From assembly GCA_965243625.1 (NCBI GenBank), contig CBDEVI010000002.1, forward strand, positions 682,001-746,000: a stretch of 64,000 nt of DNA, written 5' to 3'. Below the pieces are notes generated by a model. The model made no database searches and was not told where the DNA came from. It saw nothing but the letters and a program-made list of their open reading frames with translations. The translations under genes and the position numbers were made by a program. Of the stretch, positions 24,359 through 32,620 are shown one piece after another. Positions within the stretch are counted from its first letter, which is position 1; the number at the start of each line of letters is the position of its first letter. Origin of the DNA: JAJECS01 sp965243625. GTDB lineage: Bacteria; Chloroflexota; UBA11872.

Positions 24359-25999
24359 CTAGCCGCCCTTGGCGGTGAGGACGACCATTTCGAGGATCTC
24401 GTGGCTGGCGATGGAGCCGATGAACTCGCCGGTTTCGGAGTCCGCTACTGGCAGCACGGTGAGGGAGTTTTCGGTCATTCGTTGCAGCAGGTCTTCGAGT
24501 AGCTCGTCGGATTGTCCGAACGGCGTGTCTTGCCGCAAGACTTGCTGCAGCGGGGTGCGGCTCCACTCGCTGCGCGGGAGATAGCGCAGCATGCTCAACG
24601 ACACGACGCCGGCGAGCTCACCGTTGTTCATGACCACGTAGTCGTGTTGTTCCGGCAGCAGCCAGTGTTCGGCGAACGTCTTGACCGTGAGCGACTGCTG
24701 GGGATAGTTGCGCGATCGATCCAGGACGTCGCGCACCCTGATGCCTTCCAGGGCGAAGCGATTCATGGACGGCGGCGTGTTGGCTTGGGGCGCGATGGCT
24801 TCCGCATGCTTGAGCCGCTTGAGGGCGAAGCTGATGCCCATGGGCGTGAGCAGGATGTAGGCGAACATGACCAGCACCAGCAGGGAGAAGACGCCCTCGT
24901 CAATGGCGCCGGTGTGCAGCAGCAACAGCAGCAGCGCGATCTCCGCCACGCCCTTGGCCATCAGTCCCGCGGCGGTGGCGAACGGCGCTTGAAGTCGGGT
25001 GACGTAGGCGGCGATGAACGCCCCGGCGAACTTGCCGGCCAACGGCACCAGGGCCAAGGCCAGGATGGTCACGACGGGCAGATTCAGAAACTCCAGGCTC
25101 AGGTACAAGCCCGCCGACGCGAAGAACAGCGGCACGAACAGGCCTTCAGCCGTGCCCTGCATGCCGGGCATGATGTCCCGCCGCACCTGGTAGGGCAGCA
25201 TGGATAGGGCCGCGCCGAAGAGCAGCGCGCCCAGGGAGCCGTGAAGGCCGACTTTCTCTGCGCCGACGACGACCAGGAAGAGCCCGCCCAACAGCAATCC
25301 AAAGGAGAGCTGCGGCACCTGCATGAATCGCTGTAGAAAGACGATGACCTTGGGGAGAATCCTGGTGGAAATGAACCAGGTCAGAATGGCGAAGCCGACG
25401 ATCTGTCCGACCAGCGTGAACACGCTGAGCACGTCCAGCGTGTGGGCCTCGCCGCTGGCGTAGAAGTGCTCGCTGATGGCGAAGCCGACGATGAATAGTC
25501 CGATCAGCTCGGCGATGACGACGGCGGTGAAGATCTGAACGCCGACCGGTTCTCGCAGGCGACCCTCATCGATCAGCACCTTGGCGACGACGCCAAGGCT
25601 GGATAGCGACAGGACGCCGGCCACCCCGAGCGCCTGGGTGAAGTCGAGCCCCAACCCCAAGTCAACGATGACGTCCGTGGTGACGGCCAGAGAGATCAAC
25701 AGCGATATGACCAGCGACAAGACCGAGGCAATGAAGAGCCGTCCGCGAATGGCCGAGATGAAGCCGCGAATGTCGAGCTCATCGAGTCCAATGAGGAAGA
25801 AGAACAGGAAGATGCCGATGCCCAGGACGATTTCGACTTCGGAACCGGCTTCGACGAGTCCGGTCACGGGCCCCAGGATCACGCCGGTGGTGGCGTAGGC
25901 GATGATCGAGTTCAGGCCGAGGCGCTTGAAGACGCCTTCGAGCAGCTTGGCGACGACGATCAGCAGGCCGACGGCGAACAGGGCGTCATGGATTTCCAA
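24359..25999 (-). CDS. Cation:proton antiporter (CPA2/KefB type) with C-terminal CBS domains
   Basis: A 546-residue inner-membrane transporter. About twelve hydrophobic helices fill residues 1-390, including GLNSIIAYATTGVILGPVTG, the conserved FLIGLDELD and SLSSLGVVAKVL. These match the Na+/H+ or K+/H+ exchanger domain. The C-terminal ~150 residues form two CBS modules (VRDVLDRSRNYP...VVSLSMLRYL and LEDLLQRMTENSLTVLPV), which in other transporters sense adenine nucleotides or ionic strength. No RCK/TrkA-N domain as in KefB itself. The TTG start at 25999 is preceded by GGGAG seven bases upstream. Single gene flanked by repeat gaps. Confidence 0.88.
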   Translation of the reverse strand: MEIHDALFAVGLLIVVAKLLEGVFKRLGLNSIIAYATTGVILGPVTGLVEAGSEVEIVLGIGIFLFFFLIGLDELDIRGFISAIRGRLFIASVLSLVISLLISLAVTTDVIVDLGLGLDFTQALGVAGVLSLSSLGVVAKVLIDEGRLREPVGVQIFTAVVIAELIGLFIVGFAISEHFYASGEAHTLDVLSVFTLVGQIVGFAILTWFISTRILPKVIVFLQRFMQVPQLSFGLLLGGLFLVVVGAEKVGLHGSLGALLFGAALSMLPYQVRRDIMPGMQGTAEGLFVPLFFASAGLYLSLEFLNLPVVTILALALVPLAGKFAGAFIAAYVTRLQAPFATAAGLMAKGVAEIALLLLLLHTGAIDEGVFSLLVLVMFAYILLTPMGISFALKRLKHAEAIAPQANTPPSMNRFALEGIRVRDVLDRSRNYPQQSLTVKTFAEHWLLPEQHDYVVMNNGELAGVVSLSMLRYLPRSEWSRTPLQQVLRQDTPFGQSDELLEDLLQRMTENSLTVLPVADSETGEFIGSIASHEILEMVVLTAKGG

Positions 26000-26467
26000 T
26001 CGGCCGCTCCCTCACATGTGGATTTCTGGTCAGACCACGTTGGCCCACTGCGACTGGGCCGTTGGAGAGCTTACGCGTCTCCGGTGAAATTATGCCGACT
26101 TCTGGGTGCCCGGCGCGTCAGTCGGAGGGAGGGGAGTGGGAGGTTGGAGCGGTGCGGGAACCTGGAGTGAAGAGGTGAGCGGTGCTTTGCGGGCGGAGTT
26201 CGATCGCGAACGGGCGACCACCAGGGTCGCCCCTACAGGGGTTCGCTGAGCGACGGATGGATTCCCGCTTCCGGAGACGCTTGCGAAACGCGGCCAAGCT
26301 TGAGGAAGACCGGGCAAACCCTATCCGGCCCCAGGTTCAATGACGGGTGGATTCCCGCCTTCGCGGGAATGACGGAGCCGAAGTGGCCCGCTGTCGTTTC
26401 GCGTGATTTTGGGGAGTCCCACCCGTGCGGCAGCCTGTCGCGGGCGGATCTGGCGATGGGCGCGGAC
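26000..26467 (+). repeat. Gap with composite repeat block
   Basis: No gene. It contains GGGCGACC-accag-GGTCGCCC plus CTACA (26212-26237). A composite block runs from about 26255 to 26375: a half palindrome ATTCCCGCTTCCGG, a variable middle with TTGCGAAACGCGG and CCCCAGGTTCAATGA, and the full palindrome GGTGGATTCCCGCCTTCGCG. The block is related to those at 9045, 55272 and 62985. Confidence 0.7.
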
Positions 26468-27241
26468 CTAGGCGATGTTGGCGCGGCCGCCGGTGATGTC
26501 GAAGTTGGCGCCGGTGCTGAAGGCGCAGGCGGGGGAGGCGAGGAAGGCGACCAGGGCGGCGATTTCCTCGGGCTTGGCGGCGCGGCCCATGGGGATCTTG
26601 GCCACGAGCGGGGCGCGCATCGTCTGATCGGCGGCGAGCGAAGTCTCGGTGTCGACGGCGGCGGGCGAGACGGCGTTGACCAGCACGCCCTTTTGGACGA
26701 GCTCCATGGCCAGGGCGCGCGTAAAGCCGATGATTCCGGCCTTGGAAGCGGGGTAGGCGGCGACGTTGACGTTTCCGTCTTTCGCCGAGATGGAGGCGAT
26801 GTTGACGATGCGCCCGTAGCCCCGATCGAGCATGTGCGGAACGACGGCGCGGCACATGCGAAACGTGCCGCTGAGGTTTAGATCGAGGACCCGCTGCCAG
26901 TCGGCGTCGGCGGTCTCCCAAACGGGGGTCGAATAGCCGGAGATCCCGGCGTTGTTGACCAGGATGTCCAGGCGGCCCCAGCGCTCCGCCGCCTCGACGA
27001 CGCCGGCGCGCACCGAGGCGTCGTCGGTGACGTCGAGGCGCAAGCCCAGGCAGGCCGGCCCGTCGGCGCCCAGGCGGTCCGCGGCCTCGCGGGCGCTTTC
27101 GCCGTCGATGTCGGTGACGGTGACGTTGGCGCCCGCGGCGTGAAGCGCGCCCGCCACCGCCCGGCCGATGCCTCTGGCGGCGCCCGTGACGATGGCGTGC
27201 TGGCCGTCGAGGCGGGTGGTGAGGGCGGGCGGTTGGATCAG
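26468..27241 (-). CDS. Short-chain dehydrogenase/reductase, probable CTG start
   Basis: A classical SDR. The nucleotide motif is TGAARGIG, followed by NNAGISG, the catalytic serine in NIASISA, and Y-x3-K as YPASKAG. The C-terminus ends with the usual FDITGG. From the CTG at 27239-27241 the protein is 257 residues, normal for the family. No ATG, GTG or TTG is available in frame before the Rossmann motif. The CTG has GAGG six bases upstream and lies 8 bases after the stop of the upstream ThDP-enzyme gene, so coupled translation is likely. Substrate unknown; the pairing suggests oxidation or reduction of a hydroxy-ketone product of its partner. Confidence 0.85.
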   Translation of the reverse strand: MIQPPALTTRLDGQHAIVTGAARGIGRAVAGALHAAGANVTVTDIDGESAREAADRLGADGPACLGLRLDVTDDASVRAGVVEAAERWGRLDILVNNAGISGYSTPVWETADADWQRVLDLNLSGTFRMCRAVVPHMLDRGYGRIVNIASISAKDGNVNVAAYPASKAGIIGFTRALAMELVQKGVLVNAVSPAAVDTETSLAADQTMRAPLVAKIPMGRAAKPEEIAALVAFLASPACAFSTGANFDITGGRANIA

Positions 27242-27249
27242 GTCGGGCC

Positions 27250-28863
27250 TCAGTCCACCTTGAGCGGCCGGCGGAGCTTGGCGGGCACGTCGATGATCGA
27301 CGGGCGGTCGAGCTCCAGGGCGCGGCGCAGCGTGTCGCCGAGGTTTTCGGGATTGGCCCGCAGGCCCACGGCGCCAAAGGATTCGGCGTAGCGCACGAAG
27401 TCCGGGTTCACCAGGTCCACTTCGTACGCGTTGTCGTAGTCGCGCACGAAGTCTTCCTTGATGGCGCCGTAGGCGTCGTCGTTGAAGATGACCATGGGGA
27501 CGTTGATGCCGAGCTGCACGGCGGTGGCCAGCTCCTGTCCGGTGAAGAGGAAGCCGCCGTCGCCGCCGATTGCCACCACTGGTCGGTCGGGCGCGGCGAG
27601 CTTGGCGCCCAGGCCCACGGGGTAGGCATAGCCCAGGGTGCCGAACTGGAGTCCGTAGAGGAATGTGCGTGGCTCGTAGATGGGGAAGTGCTCGCGCGCC
27701 CAGTAGCCCCAGAGATGCGGGTCGCAGGCGACGATGGTCTCGCGGGGGAGGGCCTCGCGCACGGTCTCCATGAGGCTCCACTCCAGCGGCGCCATTTGCG
27801 ACAGATCGCGCCGAACGTCGGCGCGGGCGGTGCGCGCGGAGTCCACCCAGTCATCGCGGTCCACGTCGCCGCCGTCGAGGGCGGCGACGAGCGCGCCCAG
27901 CGCCAGCTTGGCGTCGGCGTGGATGCCGATCTCGGCGGGGTAGTTCTTGCCCGGCTGCGCGGGGTCGATGTCGATGTGGATCAGGCGCTCGGGGATGGGC
28001 AGGGTCCAGCGGGACGTGATCAGGTGGGGGAACACCGCGCCCACGGCGAGCATGGCGTCGCAGCGCTCCATCAGGCGCGTGACCGGGCCGTGGGTGGAGA
28101 TGTTGGTCAACGCCAGTGGATGGTCGTCGGGGATCGAGCCCCGGCCGCTGCAGGTCGTGAGGACCGGGGCGTCGAGGGTCTCGGCCACCTGTTGCAGCTC
28201 GTCCCAGGCGCCGGAATTGATGACGCCGCCGCCGGCCCAGATCAGCGGTCGCTCGGCGTCGCGCAGCAGCGCCGCGGCCCGCTCGAGGTCGCCGGAGTCG
28301 CCGGCCGGGCGCGCCCAGGTCTCGCGTTCGAGAATCTCGACCGGCCCGTCACCCTGAAAGACGTCGAGCGGAATCTCGACCACCGTGGGACGGGGTCGGT
28401 TGACCTCCATGCGACGCATGGCTTCGTGGATGGCGCCGGGAATCTCGCCGGGCGACATGGCCTGCCGGGCCCACTGTGAGAGGCGGCTGAACACGCCGAA
28501 CTGGTCCTTGCTCTCGTGAACCAGTCCCTTGTCCTGGTAGAGATAGGGCGAAAGGTCCTCGGCCATGATGTTGAGCAGGGGAACGCCGTCGCCGTAGGCC
28601 TCGCCCATGGGGGTGGCGACGTTGAGCGCTCCGGGCCCCGCCGTGCTCAGCACGCAGGCCGGTTTGCCGGTCACTCGGGCCACGCCAATGGCCATGTAGC
28701 CCGCGCCCTGCTCGTGTCGCACCAGCACGTGGCGGATGCGGTCCTGCTGCATGAGGCGGCCATAGAGGTGCTCGGAGTGGTAGCCGGGGATGCCGAAGAC
28801 GAGGTCGATGCCCTCGGCGATCAGGCTCTGCACAACGGCGTCGGATCCGGTCATCACGGGCAC
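27250..28863 (-). CDS. Thiamine-diphosphate enzyme, acetolactate-synthase-like
   Basis: A 537-residue ThDP-dependent enzyme of the acetolactate synthase / benzoylformate decarboxylase superfamily. The catalytic glutamate is in VRHEQGAGYMAIG near residue 51. The central domain has PLIWAGGGVINSGAWDEL, and the ThDP/Mg motif is GDGGFLFTGQELATAV ending in IFNDDAYGA. Catabolic members condense or decarboxylate 2-oxo acids. The absence of a regulatory subunit and the SDR partner argue against branched-chain amino-acid synthesis. The GTG start has GGAGG six bases upstream. A paralogous enzyme lies at 45714. Confidence 0.85.
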   Translation of the reverse strand: MPVMTGSDAVVQSLIAEGIDLVFGIPGYHSEHLYGRLMQQDRIRHVLVRHEQGAGYMAIGVARVTGKPACVLSTAGPGALNVATPMGEAYGDGVPLLNIMAEDLSPYLYQDKGLVHESKDQFGVFSRLSQWARQAMSPGEIPGAIHEAMRRMEVNRPRPTVVEIPLDVFQGDGPVEILERETWARPAGDSGDLERAAALLRDAERPLIWAGGGVINSGAWDELQQVAETLDAPVLTTCSGRGSIPDDHPLALTNISTHGPVTRLMERCDAMLAVGAVFPHLITSRWTLPIPERLIHIDIDPAQPGKNYPAEIGIHADAKLALGALVAALDGGDVDRDDWVDSARTARADVRRDLSQMAPLEWSLMETVREALPRETIVACDPHLWGYWAREHFPIYEPRTFLYGLQFGTLGYAYPVGLGAKLAAPDRPVVAIGGDGGFLFTGQELATAVQLGINVPMVIFNDDAYGAIKEDFVRDYDNAYEVDLVNPDFVRYAESFGAVGLRANPENLGDTLRRALELDRPSIIDVPAKLRRPLKVD

Positions 28864-29153
28864 GCGGCACCTCCAGGTGCGATTGGGACTAGGCGGATGG
28901 TAGCGGGCGCGGGCGCCGTCGTGGAACCGTGCATCGCGAGTGACTCGGCTCCAGTGGGCACGCGCCCGGCGGAACCCCTCACCCTAACCCTCTCCCGCTG
29001 GGAGAGGGGACCGGACGTCCCGTGAGTGCGGCGGGGACAGGTCGTACCTCCTCGCCCTGAACCTCTCCCACAGGGAAAGGGAACCGGATCGCCGAGGCGA
29101 TGCGCGAGAAACTTGCGACGCCGACCGAAGTGACTCACCGCCGAATCGCGAAG
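28864..29153 (+). repeat. Gap with two CCCTAACCCTCTCC hairpins
   Basis: Two hairpin elements of the same family, 28976-29015 (CCCTCTCCC-gct-GGGAGAGGGG) and a degenerate 29048-29088, about 70 bases apart in the same orientation. No gene seen. Confidence 0.7.
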
Positions 29154-30740
29154 CTACGCGGCGCGGCTTCGAACGCGGGCAAGCGCTTGGTGCACGAGGG
29201 TGCGCAGGTGGCCGAGCTCTTCGACGCGAAACAGGATCAGCGCTGCGGCGTATACCGCGAAGGCGCCGCCGCCGGCGAGCAGCAGCGTGAGCCAGCCGCC
29301 GCGGCCGTCGGATTCGAGGCCGGCGATCACGGCTTCGCGCAATCCGAGCGCGGCCAGCGCCATCACGCCGCCGGCGAGCGCCACCTTGATGGCGAAGGTC
29401 CAACTGCCGCGTTGGATCGTGCCTCGCATGAGCCACCAGAGTCCGAGTCCCAGGACCAGACCGTGGAAGCTGTTCTGCACGGTGTTGGCGGTGACGAGAC
29501 CGAGCATGCCGAGCGGCTCGACCAGTGAAAGGGCGGTGGCGAGGTACACCCCGCCGCCGACGATGCCCACGGCGACGGGCGTGATCGTGTTGCGCATGGC
29601 GTAAAACGCCACGATGAAAATCTGGTCCAGGGCCGTCAACGGGAGCTGGATGGCATAGATCAGCAATGCCGGCCCGGTCGCATCGGTCGCCAGGGCGTCG
29701 AACTTGCCGCGCTCATAGACCGCGTGGATGACGGACGAGCTCAGCACGGTCATGAGGACCGTGATGGGGACGATCAGGAGCGTCGTTACCTTGGCGGCCA
29801 TCGCGAGATGGCGGCGAAAGTCCAGAGCCGAAGCAAGGCCACGAATGGACGAGGGCGCCGCACGAGCGAGGGTTGGCAGGTACGCCAGCGATACCGCGGT
29901 TGCGACCAGGCCAAGCGGGAACTGTTGCAGCCGGGTGGCGAAGCGCATGGCGGCGAGGCTGCCCTCGCCGGTGCGGGAGGCCAGGTTGGCGTCGACCACC
30001 ACGAGCACTTGCGTCACGACCAGGCCGCCGGCGATTGGCGCATAGAGTCGCAGGATCTGGTGGAACTTGGCGTCGCTGAGCCAGGCAGGCGGCGAGAGGC
30101 GGGCGCAGTCGCGCACCAGGGCGGGTATCTGGATCAAGAGGTGCGTGGCCGCACCGGCCAGATAGCCGAGCGCCACTCCCGGCGGCCCGACGACGGGCGT
30201 GAGCGCCAGGGCGAACACGATGAGGGTGCCGTTGAGCGAGGCCGTGCTGAAGGCGGGCAACGCGTAGCGGTCGCGGGCGTAAAGGCGAGCCGTGGTCACG
30301 GCGGAGAGTCCGAGGAAGAGCAGCGATGGCAGGGTGATGCGGGTCAGCGTGACGGCGAGCTCGCGCGTCTCCGGCGGCAGGCCGATGGCGGCGAGGTCCA
30401 CCAGCGGCTCGGCCAGCAGCACCAGGACAACCGTGGCCGTGCCGGCGACGGCGACCACCATGGCGGCAACGGTTGAGAAGGTGCGGCGCAGGGCCTGCTC
30501 GTCGTCGGCGAGCTCGCTCAGGACGGGAATGAGCGCGCCGGACACCATGCCGCCGATGACCAACTCGTGGATCGATTGCGGGATGCGGGTCGCCACTTCC
30601 CAGGCGTCGGTGGTGCCGCTTACGCCGAAGAGGGCGGCAATGACGGGCTCGCGCACCAATCCGAGCAGCCGGCTGAGGATGTTGCCGCCGGCGATGAGGA
30701 GGGCGGCGATGGCGATTCGCCGTCCGGTGGACTCGGTCAC
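29154..30740 (-). CDS. murJ: Lipid II flippase MurJ (MviN)
   Basis: Integral membrane MOP-superfamily flippase that moves lipid II across the cytoplasmic membrane for peptidoglycan synthesis. It has 528 residues with about fourteen helices. The conserved N-terminus GGNILSRLLGLVREPVIAALFG and GGMVSGALIPVLSE, plus LPALGLVATAVSLAYLPTL-like and DQIFIVAFYAMRNTITPV segments, identify MurJ. GTG start overlapping the stop of the upstream adenylyltransferase gene by 4 bases (GTGA). It is the last gene of a three-gene envelope operon with the two heptose-activation genes. Confidence 0.92.
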   Translation of the reverse strand: MTESTGRRIAIAALLIAGGNILSRLLGLVREPVIAALFGVSGTTDAWEVATRIPQSIHELVIGGMVSGALIPVLSELADDEQALRRTFSTVAAMVVAVAGTATVVLVLLAEPLVDLAAIGLPPETRELAVTLTRITLPSLLFLGLSAVTTARLYARDRYALPAFSTASLNGTLIVFALALTPVVGPPGVALGYLAGAATHLLIQIPALVRDCARLSPPAWLSDAKFHQILRLYAPIAGGLVVTQVLVVVDANLASRTGEGSLAAMRFATRLQQFPLGLVATAVSLAYLPTLARAAPSSIRGLASALDFRRHLAMAAKVTTLLIVPITVLMTVLSSSVIHAVYERGKFDALATDATGPALLIYAIQLPLTALDQIFIVAFYAMRNTITPVAVGIVGGGVYLATALSLVEPLGMLGLVTANTVQNSFHGLVLGLGLWWLMRGTIQRGSWTFAIKVALAGGVMALAALGLREAVIAGLESDGRGGWLTLLLAGGGAFAVYAAALILFRVEELGHLRTLVHQALARVRSRAA

Positions 30741-31228
30741 GGCTCCCGGCGCAGTCGCTCGACCAAGCTGCTGGTGGAGCGCCCGCTCATCAGCGGAACG
30801 TAGACGACGCGCACGTCGAGGGCATGCAGCGTGGCCGCCTCGGGCAACTCGCGACCACCGGCGTCAGCGTCATAGTCGGCGCCCTTGACATAAACATCCG
30901 GACGGACACGCCGGATCAGCGCGTCGGCGGTGGGCTCCTCGAGGACGGTGATTGCATCGACCCAGCGAACGGCGGCGACGAGCGCCAATCGGTCGGCAAG
31001 CGGCGCCATGGGCCGGCCGGGGCCCTTGAGCGCCCGCACGCCGGCGTCGTCGTTGACGCCCACGGCCAGGAAATCGCCCTGGGCGGCCGCCGCGCGAAGG
31101 ACCGCGGCATGCCCGGCGTGCATCACGTCGAAGCAGCCGTTGGTGAGCACGATGGTGCGACGCTGGGAGCGGGCGGCGTCGAGTACCTGGTCGAAGGTGT
31201 CCGGGGTGGGCGGCGACGCCTCAGCCAT
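30737..31228 (-). CDS. rfaE2: Heptose 1-phosphate nucleotidyltransferase (RfaE domain II-like)
   Basis: A 163-residue cytidylyltransferase-like protein. The nucleotide-binding motif is TNGCFDVMHAGHAAVL (HxGH), with VGVNDDAGVRALKGPGRP and PDVYVKGADYDAD; the C-terminus has PLMSGRSTSSLVERL in place of the usual G.STT.L. This is the adenylyltransferase half of HldE, which activates D-glycero-beta-D-manno-heptose 1-phosphate to ADP-heptose. It overlaps the kinase gene upstream by 8 bases and murJ downstream by 4. A role in other activated heptoses for S-layer or polysaccharide glycans is equally possible. Confidence 0.9.
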   Translation of the reverse strand: MAEASPPTPDTFDQVLDAARSQRRTIVLTNGCFDVMHAGHAAVLRAAAAQGDFLAVGVNDDAGVRALKGPGRPMAPLADRLALVAAVRWVDAITVLEEPTADALIRRVRPDVYVKGADYDADAGGRELPEAATLHALDVRVVYVPLMSGRSTSSLVERLRREP

Positions 31229-32264
31229 GGGCCGCGCCCGCCTCGGCCAGGATGGCCTCCGTCGGCGCCACGGCCACGCCGAGCCTGCGGATCACGATTC
31301 GCGCGGCAAGCTCACCGAGCAACGCGGCCTCCAAGATCGAGCCGCCGCCGAGCAGGCCGGCGGTGACCGCGGCCGCCACGGTGTCGCCGGCGCCCGTGGG
31401 GTCGGCGACGCGGGCCTGTGGGGCGGCGGGGATGAGCACCGGGTCTGAGTCCTGGGCGGCCGCGACCATGCCGGCGGCGCCAAGCGTGATGATTACGCCC
31501 TGCGCCGCCAGCCGCTCGCGCAGCTCGTCCGCGCCCCGGCAGGCCACCTCGGGCGAGGCGAGGGCGTAGCCCAGCTCGGCCTCGGCCTCCGGCTGATTGG
31601 GCGTGACGACGGCGGCGCCCCCGAATCGTGTCAGGCCGCCATGGGCGTCAACGGCAATGATCACGCCGTGCTTGCGGGCCAACGGCAGCGCCGCCGCGAC
31701 GACCTCCGACCCAACCACGCCGTTCCAATAGTCGGAAATGAGCAACGCGTCGGCGGTGGGGATCGACTGCTCGAGATAGGCGATGAGTTCCGCGGCGGCC
31801 GCGTCGTCCAGGTCGTGTCGATCCACGGTGTCGACGCGCGACACCATGTGCTGCGGCCGCTGGCGGTCGCCGCCGGCCCAGATGCGCAGCTTGATGGACG
31901 TCGTTCGGGAGGCGTCGGCGAAGAGTCCCTCCGCGCCGATGCCGCGATCGTCGAGCTGCTCGCGGAGCGCCGCGCCGGCGGCGTCATCGCCGACCACGCC
32001 GCAGACGCTGACGTCGCAGGCAAGGGCGCGCAGGTTTGCGGCGACGTTGGTGGCCCCGCCGGGCACGGCGTAGCGTGACTCTTGCTCGACGATGAGCACC
32101 GGGGCCTCGCGCGCGACCGCCTGCGCCCGGCCGACGATGTGCTCGTCGAGCATCATGTCGCCGAGCACGACGACGCGGCGGCCCTGGGCGCGACGCAGGA
32201 TGTCGCGGACGCGGTCGGCGTGGAGCGTGGGAGCGACGGGCTGGTGAGCGGCCGGGTCGCTCAT
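31221..32264 (-). CDS. rfaE1: Heptose 7-phosphate kinase (RfaE domain I-like, PfkB family)
   Basis: A 347-residue ribokinase-family sugar kinase. VVVLGDMMLDEHIVGRA, the substrate segment VPGGATNVAANLRAL, and the ATP/catalytic motif DPTGAGDTVAAAVTAGLL define the heptose-kinase domain that in many Gram-negatives is fused to the adenylyltransferase as HldE. Here the two halves are separate overlapping genes. They convert heptose 7-phosphate to the 1,7-bisphosphate and later to the nucleotide sugar. GmhA, GmhB and the epimerase HldD are not in the window. ATG start at 32264. Confidence 0.9.
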   Translation of the reverse strand: MSDPAAHQPVAPTLHADRVRDILRRAQGRRVVVLGDMMLDEHIVGRAQAVAREAPVLIVEQESRYAVPGGATNVAANLRALACDVSVCGVVGDDAAGAALREQLDDRGIGAEGLFADASRTTSIKLRIWAGGDRQRPQHMVSRVDTVDRHDLDDAAAAELIAYLEQSIPTADALLISDYWNGVVGSEVVAAALPLARKHGVIIAVDAHGGLTRFGGAAVVTPNQPEAEAELGYALASPEVACRGADELRERLAAQGVIITLGAAGMVAAAQDSDPVLIPAAPQARVADPTGAGDTVAAAVTAGLLGGGSILEAALLGELAARIVIRRLGVAVAPTEAILAEAGAAHG

Positions 32265-32310
32265 GATGTGCGGACGGCCGGGAAATAGGGCAACAGTCTC
32301 CCCACCGAAG

Positions 32311-32350
32311 CCCTCACCCTAACCCTCTCCCAGAGGGAGAGGGAACCGGA
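32311..32350 (+). repeat. CCCTCACCCTAACCCTCTCC hairpin element
   Basis: A typical copy: CCCTCTCCC-aga-GGGAGAGGGAACCGGA, in the divergent gap between the heptose kinase gene and the small basic ORF. Confidence 0.8.
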
Positions 32351-32446
32351 CCGATGTCCGAGCTACGGTAGGCGTTAGGCCCGTTGCTATGATTCATGGG
32401 TTGGCGTGAGCGGCATTCGCGTCGTTCGCGCAATCTTAGGAGCATT

Positions 32447-32581
32447 GTGAACAAGCCGAAGAAGGTTGCCCTGCGCAAGCGGCGCAAGACCGCCAAGCGC
32501 GGTCGTCTGCGGCGGAAGGCCGAGCGTGAGGCGGCCGGCGGACAGCGGCGCCCACCGCGCGGCGGTCGCAACGCAGGCTAA
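32447..32581 (+). CDS. Small, very basic protein of unknown function
   Basis: A 44-residue ORF, NKPKKVALRKRRKTAKRG at its start, then RLRRKAEREAAGG and a Gly/Arg tail. Nearly half of the residues are Lys or Arg, like a ribosomal or nucleic-acid-binding peptide. The GTG start is supported by AGGAG four bases upstream. It ends 39 bases before the M16 peptidase gene, on the same strand. I do not recognise a named family; composition resembles small basic proteins seen beside housekeeping genes. Confidence 0.55.
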   Translation: MNKPKKVALRKRRKTAKRGRLRRKAEREAAGGQRRPPRGGRNAG

Positions 32582-32620
32582 GGTTTCCGCCGGCACATCC
32601 CTCCGCCTCCTCTCGGAGCA

